This document shows, piece after piece, positions 45,439-54,477 of a stretch of 61,380 bases of DNA. The notes under the pieces were generated by a model. That model worked only from the letters and a program-made list of their open reading frames with translations. It was not told the origin of the DNA and searched no databases. The translations under genes were made by a program, and so were the position numbers. The stretch lies in the NCBI GenBank assembly GCA_017409825.1, contig JAFQRZ010000026.1:1-61380 (forward strand), written 5' to 3'. Position 1 is the stretch's first letter, and each line of letters begins with the position of its first letter. Source of the stretch: Agathobacter sp. GTDB taxonomy: Bacteria; Bacillota; Clostridia; Lachnospirales; Lachnospiraceae.

Positions 45439-45879
45439 ATGAATAAAGTAATCCTTATGGGACGTTTAACTAGAGATGCTGAAGTAAGATATTCTCAGGG
45501 AGATGCTTCTACAGCAGTAGCAAGATTTTCGTTAGCAGTTGACCGCCGTTTCAAACGTGACGGTGACGAACAGACAGCTGATTTCATCAATTGTGTAGCG
45601 TTCGGACGTACTGGCGAATTTATGGAAAGATTCGGACGTAAAGGAACCAAGTTCCTTGTAGAAGGCCGCATCCAGACAGGCAGCTACACTAACAAAGACG
45701 GACAGCGTGTTTACACAACTGACGTTGTAGTTGAGCAGGTAGAATTTGCAGAAAGCAAAGCATCTAGCGATAACAATGGTGGATACGTTCCAGCAGACAG
45801 ACCATCACCAAGCGGAGCCGCAGGCGATGGATTCATGAATATTCCAGACGGAATTGATGAAGAATTACCATTTAACTAA
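45439..45879 (+). CDS. ssb: Single-stranded DNA-binding protein
   Basis: This 146-aa protein has an N-terminal OB fold ([53 protein letters not shown]), a short Gly/Pro/Ser linker, and the acidic C-terminal peptide EELPFN that recruits partner proteins. It is the essential replication SSB, in its classic position between rpsF and rpsR. Confidence 0.97.
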   Translation: MNKVILMGRLTRDAEVRYSQGDASTAVARFSLAVDRRFKRDGDEQTADFINCVAFGRTGEFMERFGRKGTKFLVEGRIQTGSYTNKDGQRVYTTDVVVEQVEFAESKASSDNNGGYVPADRPSPSGAAGDGFMNIPDGIDEELPFN

Positions 45880-45923
45880 TATTGGTGCTCACTCGTGAGC
45901 AAATTTTCAAGGAGGTAACGAAA

Positions 45924-46187
45924 ATGGCTTTTGAAAAGACAGCTAACCGCGAAGGTGCTTCTATGAAGAGAAGACCAATGCGTCGTAGAAAAAAAGTATG
46001 TGTATTCTGTGGCAAAGATAATGTCATCGATTACAAAGACGTAAATAAATTAAAAAGATATATCTCTGAAAGAGGAAAAATTCTTCCTCGTCGTATCACA
46101 GGCAACTGTGCAAAACACCAGAGAGCTCTTACAGTAGCAATCAAGAGAGCACGTCACGTAGCAATTATGCCATACGTACAGGATTAA
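45924..46187 (+). CDS. rpsR: 30S ribosomal protein S18
   Basis: This 87-aa protein is typical S18: [45 protein letters not shown], then [12 protein letters not shown]. The start at 45924 follows GGAGG by 8 nt; an upstream in-frame ATG at 45882 overlaps that region and is not supported. Last gene of the operon, with a terminator 14 nt later. Confidence 0.97.
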   Translation: MAFEKTANREGASMKRRPMRRRKKVCVFCGKDNVIDYKDVNKLKRYISERGKILPRRITGNCAKHQRALTVAIKRARHVAIMPYVQD

Positions 46188-46200
46188 GATTAGCAAAATA

Positions 46201-46237
46201 AAACCAGTTACTCGAAAGAGTAGCTGGTTTTTTTGTG
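46201..46237 (+). terminator. Terminator of rpsF-ssb-rpsR
   Basis: 13-nt arms (46201-46213 and 46218-46230) with one wobble and a GAAA tetraloop are followed by TTTTTTT. Confidence 0.9.
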
Positions 46238-46254
46238 TTTCTCTCTTTTTTCTC

Positions 46255-46285
46255 TTGCTCATTACGCAACGTAATAAGATACTAT
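46255..46285 (+). promoter_or_regulatory. MerR-type promoter with 19-bp spacer and operator dyad
   Basis: TTGCTC (46255-46260) and TACTAT (46280-46285) are exactly 19 bp apart. The spacer holds the dyad ATTACG-CAA-CGTAAT (46261-46275) directly after the -35 box. This overlong spacer with a central dyad is the hallmark of promoters twisted open by MerR regulators. The MerR gene is first in the operon, so autoregulation is expected. Confidence 0.7.
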
Positions 46286-46310
46286 AAGCACCATAAGGAG
46301 GTGAAATGTT

Positions 46311-47036
46311 ATGTCCTTATATACAACAGGAGAGCTTGCAAAGCTTTGTAATGTGTCGGTGCGAACCGTGCAATACTACGATACTAGAAATATCCTTAAG
46401 CCATCGGCACTTAGCGAAGGAGGAAGAAGACTTTACTCGGAGGAAGACGTAAAGCGAATGGAAATTATCTGCTTTCTTCGTGAGGCTGGTATTTCGCTTA
46501 GTAGTATCGAAGAGCTTATCTCGGAAAAAGAGCCGGGAAAAGTCATCTCAATTTTGCTTGAGCAGCAAGAAATGGTTCTCGCAGAAGAGGTGGAAGAGCG
46601 ACAGAGAAAGCTGGAACTTTTGATACAGATGAAAAAAGAGTTGAAAAATATTGAGAACTTTTCCGTTGAATCTATCAGTGATATAGCGTATGTCATGGAA
46701 AACAAAAAGAAGCTGCAGAAATTGCATGCATGGCTTTTGATAGTGGGATTGCCGATTAATATTCTACAATGGGGTATAATTATTTATGGAATTGCCACAG
46801 GAATCTGGTGGCCTGCACTTATCTATGTGTTTGTAGGTGTACCATATGGTTTCTGGATATCAAGTTACTACTTTAAACGAGTGGCTTATGTTTGCCCAGA
46901 ATGTCACACAGTTTTCAAGCCTAATTTTAAGGAAGCCGTTTTTGCAAACCATACACCTACCCTTAGAAAACTAACCTGTACCTGCTGTGGGTACAAGGGA
47001 TTTTGCGTAGAAACGTATGGAAAGGAGGAAAAATAA
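46311..47036 (+). CDS. MerR-family regulator fused to membrane helices and a zinc ribbon
   Basis: This 241-aa protein begins with a MerR winged helix (residues 3-70; YTTGELAKLCNVSVRTVQYYD) and the usual coiled coil (80-115). Unusually it then has two transmembrane helices (about 140-162 and 164-187). A C-terminal zinc ribbon has C195-x-x-C198 and C223-x-C225-C226. A membrane-tethered MerR could sense membrane perturbation or a substrate directly. An AAGGAGGTG site precedes the ATG. The downstream genes encode a membrane peptide and an ABC transporter, the likely targets. Confidence 0.8.
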   Translation: MSLYTTGELAKLCNVSVRTVQYYDTRNILKPSALSEGGRRLYSEEDVKRMEIICFLREAGISLSSIEELISEKEPGKVISILLEQQEMVLAEEVEERQRKLELLIQMKKELKNIENFSVESISDIAYVMENKKKLQKLHAWLLIVGLPINILQWGIIIYGIATGIWWPALIYVFVGVPYGFWISSYYFKRVAYVCPECHTVFKPNFKEAVFANHTPTLRKLTCTCCGYKGFCVETYGKEEK

Positions 47037-47240
47037 ATGGAACAGCTTATGGAATTTTTACCATTCTTAATTCCGCTTGTAATTGCAGAATTTGGATTAT
47101 TGGCATATACCATACATCACATTTTGACGCACAACAACTATAAGAGAGGGAATCGTACCCTGTGGTTAGCAGTTACAATTGTGTTGATGAATTTTGTGGG
47201 ACCAATTTTGTATTTCTTACTTGGAAAAGAGGAGGAATAG
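47037..47240 (+). CDS. PLDc_N-domain membrane peptide
   Basis: This 67-aa protein has two transmembrane helices (residues about 8-29 and 42-61) and the PLDc_N-type ending WLAVTIVLMNFVGPILYFLLGKEE. Such peptides are found beside bacteriocin or antibiotic-type ABC transporters. The ATG is directly after the MerR stop, and the stop is 1 nt before the ATPase start, so all are coupled. Confidence 0.82.
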   Translation: MEQLMEFLPFLIPLVIAEFGLLAYTIHHILTHNNYKRGNRTLWLAVTIVLMNFVGPILYFLLGKEEE

Positions 47241-47241
47241 G

Positions 47242-48141
47242 ATGGATATTCTTCAAATTACGAATTTGCAGAAACGGTTTGGTGACAAGGTAGTTCTAAA
47301 AGGACTGAATTTGTCGGTGCCGGAGCAGAGCATTTTTGGCTTTATTGGAAAAAATGGTGCGGGAAAAACGACCACGATGAAGATGGTGCTGGGACTTATG
47401 AATCCGGAGGAAGGCGAGATTGTTGTAGCAGGGGAGTCAGTAACTTATGGACAAACAAAAACTAATCGTCACATTGGTTATCTTCCAGATGTGCCAGAAT
47501 ATTACTCGTTTATGACACCTGCCGAGTACCTTATCTTTTGTGGCGAAATCACCGGAATGAAGAAGGAAGAGCTGAAGGCTAGAGTAAGAGAACTATTGGA
47601 TTTAGTAGGGCTTGGTGGAGAAAAGCATCGCATCAAAGGATTTTCCAGAGGGATGAAACAACGTCTAGGAATCGCACAGGCACTGCTTAACCATCCGAAG
47701 CTTTTGATTTGTGATGAGCCTACCTCAGCCTTAGATCCTGTGGGGCGAAAAGAGATCCTGGATATATTACTGGCGGTAAGGGAGCAGACGACGGTTTTAT
47801 TTTCTACCCATATTCTTTCAGATGTGGAGAAAATCTGTACCGATGTCGCATTTTTAAATGATGGAGTAGTTACCATGCAAGGGAGGCTTGCAGATATTAA
47901 AGCAGGTTATCGTACAGAAAAATATCTGTTGGAAACAGAAAGAGAAAGTGATGTAGCACTTTTATTAGAGGCATGTTCTGATTGCAAGAGAATCGGACAG
48001 ACGCAAATTGAGTTTAGTGAGAAAAAACATACATTATTTGAAATGGTACAGTATATTACAAATCAGAGAATTCCTGTTCTTAAAATAGAGCGTATGGAAC
48101 CCTCATTGGAATCCTTGTTTATGGAGGTGGTCGCAAAATGA
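47242..48141 (+). CDS. ABC transporter ATP-binding protein
   Basis: This 299-aa ATPase has Walker A GKNGAGKTT (36-44), a Q-loop, the signature FSRGMKQRLGIAQ, and Walker B LLICDEPTSALDP. It has the C-terminal extension of BcrA/CcmA-type drug or lantibiotic exporters. The ATG at 47242 has GGAGGAATAG just upstream; an upstream in-frame ATG lies inside the preceding gene. The permease start overlaps its stop (ATGA). Confidence 0.95.
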   Translation: MDILQITNLQKRFGDKVVLKGLNLSVPEQSIFGFIGKNGAGKTTTMKMVLGLMNPEEGEIVVAGESVTYGQTKTNRHIGYLPDVPEYYSFMTPAEYLIFCGEITGMKKEELKARVRELLDLVGLGGEKHRIKGFSRGMKQRLGIAQALLNHPKLLICDEPTSALDPVGRKEILDILLAVREQTTVLFSTHILSDVEKICTDVAFLNDGVVTMQGRLADIKAGYRTEKYLLETERESDVALLLEACSDCKRIGQTQIEFSEKKHTLFEMVQYITNQRIPVLKIERMEPSLESLFMEVVAK

Positions 48142-48907
48142 GAGCATTCTTGGCTTTTATGAAAAAGGAATGGATGGAACAGGTTCGTTCCAGTCGTCTT
48201 GTGATTCTTACGATTATGTTTGTCTTATTTGGAATCATGAATCCGGCTATCGCAAAGCTCACCCCATGGTTGTTTGAAGTAATGGCGGAGTCACTAGAAG
48301 AAGTGGTATGATAATTACCACAGTAGAAGTCGATGCAATGACGTCCTGGGTACAGTTTTTCAAGAATGTTCCAATGGCGTTGATTGTATTTGTACTTATG
48401 GAAAGCAGTATTTTTACAAAGGAATACGAGTCTGGAACTTTGGTGCTGGCACTTACCAAAGGCCTTCACCGATATAAGGTAGTTCTTTCCAAGGCATGTA
48501 TGCTGGTGATCCTGTGGACAGGATTTTACTGGATGCATTTTGGAATCACTTATCTATATAATGATTATTTCTGGGATAATTCTATTGCAAAGAATCTTTT
48601 GTATTCTGTCACATGCTGGTGGGTATTTGGACTTTGGACAATTGCATTACAGGTGTTGTTTTCTACTATTGCAAATGCTAACACGGGAGTGCTTGTAGGT
48701 ACGGGCGGTATAGTAGTGGCCTGCTATGTAGTTGGATTACTGCCAAAGCTAAGCGAATATATGCCAACTTTCTTGATCGATGGAAACTCTTTAATTTACG
48801 GAGTAAAGGATATAGAAGACTATAGAATAGCACTTGTGATTGCGATACTTACTGGAATGATTTGTATTGTGGCAAGTGTGCCAGTGTTGAATAAAAAGAG
48901 AATATAG
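48138..48907 (+). pseudogene. ABC transporter permease, split by a one-base frameshift
   Basis: The first frame (48138-48311, 57 aa) reads MRAFLAFMKKEWMEQVRSSR, one transmembrane helix, then stops at TGA. The second frame (199 aa from ATG 48308) continues the same fold: TSWVQFFKNVPMALIVFVLM, FTKEYESGTLVLALTKGLHRYKVV, and four or five more helices. The junction near 48300-48305 reads GAAGAAGTGG; one extra A would join the frames as ...EESGM. A single-base deletion, or a sequencing error, is the simplest explanation. Without correction the transporter would lack an intact permease. A 48308 start has no ribosome site of its own. Confidence 0.8.
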
Positions 48908-48918
48908 TTTTAAAAGGA

Positions 48919-48959
48919 AAAACCCCTAAGCACTAAAACATAGTGTTTAGAGGTTTTTA
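48919..48959. terminator. Terminator between the ABC operon and the DUF5107 gene
   Basis: Arms of about 16 nt (48919-48935 and 48941-48957) with two wobbles and a 5-nt loop are followed by TTTTTAT; convergent genes on each side. Confidence 0.8.
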
Positions 48960-48969
48960 TAATTGATAG

Positions 48970-50976
48970 TTACCCCATCCTAAAATCCAACACATACGGT
49001 ATTGGATATCGTTCCAATACCTGCTCTTTTGCTTCTTTTTCGCTCAATCCTTCCCGCATCAAAAGCTTTTCATGCAATGCAATCCATGCTGCAGAGACAG
49101 AGATTTCGCCTTCTTGCACGTCTGGAAGTACGTAATCGGTGTTGATGAGTTCGGCAGCTTCTTCTAAGCGGTCGAGTGCGATAAGTGCCATAGCTTTTGC
49201 AAGCTGTACGCGTCCGAGCGCCTGCACTTGAGCTGGCAGAGCTTCTACGACCTGAATCAATCGTTCGTTTTGTCCCACTTCCATGAGAATCTTCGAACAG
49301 TCAATCGCCAGATGTCGATTGTCAGGAAGCATTTCAAGTGCTTGCACACTGTAGTCTGCAGCAGCTTCTAGGTCATGACCTTCTTCCATAAGCCAAGCGG
49401 CCATGTTACGAAGCGCCCATGGATTTGGCTGTAGCTCGGCTGATTTTTTCCACATTTCATAGGCGTTTTGTTCTTCGCCAGCTTCGAAAAGAGCTGTACC
49501 AAGCTGTAAATAAGTCGTGAAATGTTCCCCGTTTTCTAATGAATTTTCTAACAAATCAATCCAGTAGTGGCCATTGATATAGCTATCTGGAATATGTAAA
49601 GGTTGTTCTTCTTCGAACAAACCTGTTTGCATCAAATGTTCCCATCTATCCGTCTGGGTAGTACCATTTCCCCAATCATTACAAACACGGCTGATGGATG
49701 CTGTTCCAAGCTGAGCTCGTACCAGATTTTCCAGTCTTCCCCAACCGCTACCTTCGCAGAGTCGTTCTGTGCAGTCAGCATGGTAGACATCTGGGAATAC
49801 AGGTGTCAAAGCTTCTTCGGCTTTCTTTCCGCCAGTTTGTTCGAGAAGGAGACGGTTTACTTCTTTGATTGCGACAGACCAGTCTTTATCATGTAGCTTC
49901 GAAGGCTCACCCTGAATTGCAGTAAAGGCTTCTACCCATTCGATGGTACTGTTCTTTTCCATAATGAAATGTTCATACTGGGTGTGGGCGAGTCCTGCTT
50001 GGATTTCGATGTATGGTCCGGCTTCCTTAGTGGAGAGGTATTCGTTCCAATGGCGTCCGCCCTGTCCTTGACCCCAAACGAAAAGCTTTCTTCCGATTAA
50101 AACATCCTGCGAATAATGCAGCAGTCCGTAGCCATCCTTGTCCACCGCAGTAATCCATTTATTTTCTTCTGTAGGAATGTCAAAGAAATAGTCAATGGCA
50201 TGTGGAATGTTTATGGAGTAGCTGGAATCTGCCTCGGTTTCATAAGGTACGTCGACCTTGTCGATGATAGTTTCGCCGTCTTTGTATTTGTTCACAAAGG
50301 ATTTGACAGCGGGCACGATTACACGGGTGTTTGGTGTTTCTGGAACCGCCATGTTGGTCCACCAGTACATATAGCAGTCTTCGTCCTTGGTGTTTTCAAT
50401 TACGTTTTTCACGTAAAGAACCTTCGAATCCTCTGGCAAATAAATGTTTACAGAATAAGCGACACCGCGGATGCGTTCATATTCAAACATACAGACGAAT
50501 TCTTTGCCATCCTTGTCGCGGCGTTTTTCACAGAATAACTGGGAGCAGGTAAAAGGCGTATGTCCCTGCATACCGAGATTGAATTCGACACCACCGGAAA
50601 ACCAGGCATTGCGAAGTGCCAGATTACATGGCTGGAACACAGGGTTCGTGTACAACAAATCCTGATTCTTTTCTTTATCATAAAGCTGCCACAAGCGACC
50701 ACCCAAAGCAGGTACGAAAACTGCTTTTAAGTAGTCATTTTCCAGCACAACAGTATCGAATTTTTTCATAGTCTTTTGTCGATCATAACCATCCTGCTTC
50801 AGATAAGGAATCATAGTTTTTACCATACCTTTTCCGATAAAGCTGGCTTCTTCCGCACTTACACGCTCGGAAGATTTCACATTGAAGGAAACAAAGCGTT
50901 TTCGGCTTAAGTCTGGAAGTGGATTTTCTGGTCCTAGCTCTGCAGCAGGAAGTTCCATTTGTTCAAAACGAATCAT
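48970..50976 (-). CDS. DUF5107/TPR protein, putative carbohydrate-related
   Basis: This 668-aa protein has an N-terminal DUF5107 region (FDTVVLENDYLKAVFVPALGGRLWQLYDK, then NAWFSGGVEFNLGMQGHTP) with an aldose-epimerase-like or glycosidase-associated beta-sandwich look. The central part (GWGRLENLVRAQL) leads to TPR-like helical pairs (about 480-640; FEAGEEQNAYEMWKKSAELQPNPWALRNMAAWL). It has no signal peptide. Family members are often encoded with sugar-use genes and are usually longer. The substrate is unknown. It is a single-gene unit transcribed toward the origin. Confidence 0.8.
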   Translation of the reverse strand: MIRFEQMELPAAELGPENPLPDLSRKRFVSFNVKSSERVSAEEASFIGKGMVKTMIPYLKQDGYDRQKTMKKFDTVVLENDYLKAVFVPALGGRLWQLYDKEKNQDLLYTNPVFQPCNLALRNAWFSGGVEFNLGMQGHTPFTCSQLFCEKRRDKDGKEFVCMFEYERIRGVAYSVNIYLPEDSKVLYVKNVIENTKDEDCYMYWWTNMAVPETPNTRVIVPAVKSFVNKYKDGETIIDKVDVPYETEADSSYSINIPHAIDYFFDIPTEENKWITAVDKDGYGLLHYSQDVLIGRKLFVWGQGQGGRHWNEYLSTKEAGPYIEIQAGLAHTQYEHFIMEKNSTIEWVEAFTAIQGEPSKLHDKDWSVAIKEVNRLLLEQTGGKKAEEALTPVFPDVYHADCTERLCEGSGWGRLENLVRAQLGTASISRVCNDWGNGTTQTDRWEHLMQTGLFEEEQPLHIPDSYINGHYWIDLLENSLENGEHFTTYLQLGTALFEAGEEQNAYEMWKKSAELQPNPWALRNMAAWLMEEGHDLEAAADYSVQALEMLPDNRHLAIDCSKILMEVGQNERLIQVVEALPAQVQALGRVQLAKAMALIALDRLEEAAELINTDYVLPDVQEGEISVSAAWIALHEKLLMREGLSEKEAKEQVLERYPIPYVLDFRMG

Positions 50977-51098
50977 TTTGTTTCTCCTTTCTAGGGTATT
51001 TTGCCGTTCTGAATTACTTACTTGTATTCTATCACATTTTCTACAAAGTGTGGTATAATACTTACTAGTTTATAATTCATACGAGGAGAGAAAATGAG

Positions 51099-51677
51099 AT
51101 GGCAAAATTATTTTTCAGATATGGTGCGATGGGAAGCTCCAAAACGGCAAATGCCCTGATGGTTTGTTATAATTATGAAGAAAGAGGGCAGAAGGTAATT
51201 TTAGCGAAACCTGCGATTGATACCAGAGATGGGGCGAATATCGTTCATTCCCGTATTGGTTTACAGAGAGAATGCATTTTATTAGACACCTTGTGTACTA
51301 AGATGACACCAGAAGAAATCAAATCCTACCACGCAATCGTCGTAGATGAGGCACAGTTTGCTTCACCGGAAGAGGTGGATTATCTTTCTTATATTGTAGA
51401 TGAATTGCGAGTTCCTGTTATTTGCTATGGCTTGCGTGCTGATTTCCAGAACAAATTATTCCCTGGCAGCGAACGCCTGCTTGCAATCGCAGACGAAATT
51501 CAGGAAATCAAAACGATTTGCTGGTGCGGGGCGGCTGCAAAATGCAATGCTCGGTATAATGAAACAGGTATTGTCCGCGAGGGTGCACAGGTAATGCTCG
51601 GTGCTAACGACAGCTATATTGCTTTGTGCAGAAAGCATTTTAAAGAGGGAAATTTGGGACCAGATTGGAAATTTTAA
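51099..51677 (+). CDS. tdk: Thymidine kinase
   Basis: This 192-aa type II thymidine kinase phosphorylates thymidine for salvage. The P-loop is GAMGSSKT (residues 9-16), the catalytic-base region is VVDEAQF, and the zinc cysteines are in CWCGAAAKC and LCRKHF. The length is normal. GAGGAG lies about 10 nt before the ATG at 51099. Confidence 0.95.
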   Translation: MAKLFFRYGAMGSSKTANALMVCYNYEERGQKVILAKPAIDTRDGANIVHSRIGLQRECILLDTLCTKMTPEEIKSYHAIVVDEAQFASPEEVDYLSYIVDELRVPVICYGLRADFQNKLFPGSERLLAIADEIQEIKTICWCGAAAKCNARYNETGIVREGAQVMLGANDSYIALCRKHFKEGNLGPDWKF

Positions 51678-51754
51678 GGTTTTGTTAAGGTTTCTCATAT
51701 AAAAAAGAAAGGTTTGTGCATTAAGATAGAGTCATAAAAAGGGAGGAAGACGAT

Positions 51755-52810
51755 ATGTGGACGAGAATACAGTTAAAAGATAAAGCCAAACATGCGTTGG
51801 ATAGAAACTATTGGAAAATCATTTTAGTATCCTTAATTGTAATATTAATAGGCGGTGGTACAACAACACAGATTACAAATACATTTGAAACCGATTCAAT
51901 GTTAGAAGGAAACGAGTTTAATGATTTGTTCGGTGGCGACATCGAATTTGAGGAAGGAGATTTGGATTACTCTGACCAATACGAAAGTCCAGAAGCATCC
52001 GATGAATACTGGGAAGGCTATTATGATGGCTACTTTGGAAATTCTAAATCAGAAAATACCAAAGACTATTTAGATGGTTACAACGACGGTGCGTTGGATG
52101 ATATGGAAGGTGATGACTTCGGAGTAGGAACAGAAGATTGGTTCTCAAGTGGTGAGTTTGAGGGAATCAGCACAGGACAGATTACAGGAATCCTGATTAT
52201 TTTCTTCATCATACTTATCGTAGTGATAGTAATTGCGGCAGCGATTGGCTTGGTTTACAGTGCATTTATTATAAATCCAGTGGTTGTAGGTGCGAACCGC
52301 TTCTTTGTAAAGTCATTGGATGAAGCAGCAGAGGTTAAAGAAATAGCATTTGCATTTGATAATAATTATAAAAATGTAGCAAAGATTCTCTTTGTAAGAG
52401 ATTTGAAGGTTCTCCTTTGGAGCTTATTATTCATCATTCCAGGTGTGATTAAATCGTATGAATACTTTATGATGCCTTATCTCTTAGCAGAGAATCCAAA
52501 CCTTACCAAAGAGGAAGCATTCCGTTTGAGCAAGCAGATGATGACAGGAAATAAGTGGAATACCTTCGTATTAGAGCTTTCCTTCTTCTGGTGGGATATG
52601 CTTTCGGCTATTACCGCTGGTATCGTGGGATTTTTCTTTGTGAACCCATATAAGAATCTGACATTTGCCGCTCTTTACGAAGAGCTTAGTGCAATCAACG
52701 GACATCCAGCTCGTGCAGCAGCACAGCCAATGTATGAAATGCCAGTGTATGAGCAGCCAGCGGCTGCAACATTTGAAACAGCAGAGGAAACATATAATTC
52801 ACCAGAATAA
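51755..52810 (+). CDS. DUF975 family membrane protein with an acidic YxDG-repeat loop
   Basis: This 351-aa protein starts MWTRIQLKDKAKHALDRNYWKIILV as in DUF975 proteins. It has an N-terminal helix (about 21-44), a helix near 145-175, and two or three more in the second half (including LLWSLLFIIPGVIKSYEYFMMPYLLAENP, the family core). Between the first helices is an acidic 100-residue loop with EGYYDGYFGNS and LDGYNDGALDD, a repeated Y-x-x-G-Y-x-D-G pattern not part of the usual family as recalled. The C-terminal tail is Ala/Pro/Glu-rich. The gene is 11 nt upstream of a response regulator and probably in its operon. Confidence 0.75.
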   Translation: MWTRIQLKDKAKHALDRNYWKIILVSLIVILIGGGTTTQITNTFETDSMLEGNEFNDLFGGDIEFEEGDLDYSDQYESPEASDEYWEGYYDGYFGNSKSENTKDYLDGYNDGALDDMEGDDFGVGTEDWFSSGEFEGISTGQITGILIIFFIILIVVIVIAAAIGLVYSAFIINPVVVGANRFFVKSLDEAAEVKEIAFAFDNNYKNVAKILFVRDLKVLLWSLLFIIPGVIKSYEYFMMPYLLAENPNLTKEEAFRLSKQMMTGNKWNTFVLELSFFWWDMLSAITAGIVGFFFVNPYKNLTFAALYEELSAINGHPARAAAQPMYEMPVYEQPAAATFETAEETYNSPE

Positions 52811-52821
52811 TAGGAGCGAGA

Positions 52822-53502
52822 ATGAACTATAAAATTCTTGTAGCAGATGATGAAAAAGAAATAAGAGAACTGCTTCGATTGTATCTGGAAAATTCCGGAT
52901 ATCAGGTTATAGAAGCGGAGGATGGGCAGCAGGCCTTGGACATTCTCCAGAGCGAGAAGATAGACTTATGTTTATTGGATATCATGATGCCGAAGGTAGA
53001 TGGCTATCGCGTCTTGCAGGAGCTTCGCAAAGAAAGTAATATTCCAGTGATGATTTTATCCGCGAAGGATGCCGATTCCGAGAAAATCCTTGGACTGAAT
53101 CTTGGAGCAGATGACTATATGGCGAAGCCATTCAATCCATTAGAGGCGATTGCAAGAGTAAATTCCAATATTCGCCGATTTTATTCGCTTGGTACGAGTC
53201 CAATGACGGAAACCATTAAGGTAAAGGATTTGGAGCTTGATGTAGATACCTGCGAGCTGCGAAAGGATGGGGAGCTGATAGAACTTACTTCCGTGGAATA
53301 CAAAATCATGGAGCTTTTCATGAAGCATCCGGGTAAGGTATTTACCAAGCAGCAGATATACGAATATGGATGGGGCGAGGATTATATCGTTGCCGACAAT
53401 AATATTATGGTTTGCATTAGCAAGCTACGCGACAAATTAGATGAAAATCCATCAGCATACATAAAAACGATTCGCGGTTTGGGATACCGTTTGGAAAGAT
53501 AG
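52822..53502 (+). CDS. OmpR/PhoB-family response regulator
   Basis: This 226-aa protein has a receiver domain with acidic pocket DDEKE, the phosphoacceptor D53 in LLDIMMPK, and SAKD with the conserved K in YMAKPF. A C-terminal winged helix follows (about 130-226; VEYKIMELFMKHPGKVFTKQQIYE, then IRGLGYRLE). The VanR-like sequence suggests envelope control. The kinase gene starts 8 nt later. Confidence 0.95.
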   Translation: MNYKILVADDEKEIRELLRLYLENSGYQVIEAEDGQQALDILQSEKIDLCLLDIMMPKVDGYRVLQELRKESNIPVMILSAKDADSEKILGLNLGADDYMAKPFNPLEAIARVNSNIRRFYSLGTSPMTETIKVKDLELDVDTCELRKDGELIELTSVEYKIMELFMKHPGKVFTKQQIYEYGWGEDYIVADNNIMVCISKLRDKLDENPSAYIKTIRGLGYRLER

Positions 53503-53510
53503 GGAACGAT

Positions 53511-54455
53511 ATGAAAGAGAAACAGGATTTTCAAATATTTATCATTAGTCGTTTCTTGGTTAGCTTGATTTTCGTGGTTTTGTCTGAGTTTTTGATTTGG
53601 TTTGCAACAGATTGGTTAAAAGAACGTTTTGATGGTGGTGTATCACTGGCGGTATTTGTTATAGGTATCGTTATTATGGTGATTCCGATTGTAATAGGTT
53701 CGCTGATGTTCTCGAAGGCATTGATGGACGAAGTACATCGTATGGAACAGCAGAAGGAAGAACTGCAAAGCGTTTACGAGAAAAAACGTAACCTGATGCT
53801 TAGTGATATCGCACACGATTTGCGCACACCGATTACGACCATTGCAGGTTATTCGAAAGCCTTGAATGATGATATGGTTATCAGTGAAGAAAAGAAGAAA
53901 GAGTACCTTCAGGCGATAGAAAACAAATCTGCTCGTATGAGTGATTTGATAAATTTGTTGTTTGACTACGTTCGTCTGGATAGCGAAAATTATGGACTTC
54001 GAAAAGATGAAATTGATTTGCCAGAGCTGCTTCGGACGATTGCAGCCAGCTTGTATTCGGATGTGGAAGAAAAAGGGATGGAATTTCAGATTTCGATTCC
54101 AGAAGAAGTACATATAGTCAGTTTGGACCGCGTACAGTTTTCACGAGTGATAGTAAACCTCATTAACAATGCAATCAAGCATAACGAGGCAGGAACCGTT
54201 ATCGGTTTAAAAATGCAGGCGGAAAAAGACAGGATAAAAATAGAGGTTTCGGATAATGGTGATTTGATACCGACATTTTTAGCGGAGCAGATATTTGAAC
54301 CATTTGCGATGGGAGATGCATCGCGAAATGCGCAATGCGGTAGTGGTTTAGGACTGTCCATAGCAAAAAAAATTGTAGAAATGCATGGATGGACCTTAGA
54401 ATTGAAACAATATTATGAAGAATATCGTAAATCCTTCGTAATAGAAATAAAATAA
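53511..54455 (+). CDS. Sensor histidine kinase (VanS-like)
   Basis: This 314-aa kinase has two transmembrane helices (about 11-31 and 42-64) with a very short extracytoplasmic loop of about 12 residues. That suggests intramembrane sensing rather than ligand binding. The DHp domain carries H102 in SDIAHDLRTP. The ATPase boxes are NLINNAIKHN (N), DNGD (G1) and GSGLGLSIAKKI (G2). It partners the regulator upstream. NfeD and SPFH genes follow. Confidence 0.93.
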   Translation: MKEKQDFQIFIISRFLVSLIFVVLSEFLIWFATDWLKERFDGGVSLAVFVIGIVIMVIPIVIGSLMFSKALMDEVHRMEQQKEELQSVYEKKRNLMLSDIAHDLRTPITTIAGYSKALNDDMVISEEKKKEYLQAIENKSARMSDLINLLFDYVRLDSENYGLRKDEIDLPELLRTIAASLYSDVEEKGMEFQISIPEEVHIVSLDRVQFSRVIVNLINNAIKHNEAGTVIGLKMQAEKDRIKIEVSDNGDLIPTFLAEQIFEPFAMGDASRNAQCGSGLGLSIAKKIVEMHGWTLELKQYYEEYRKSFVIEIK

Positions 54456-54477
54456 TAGAGGAAAGGAGAAGAAAAAT

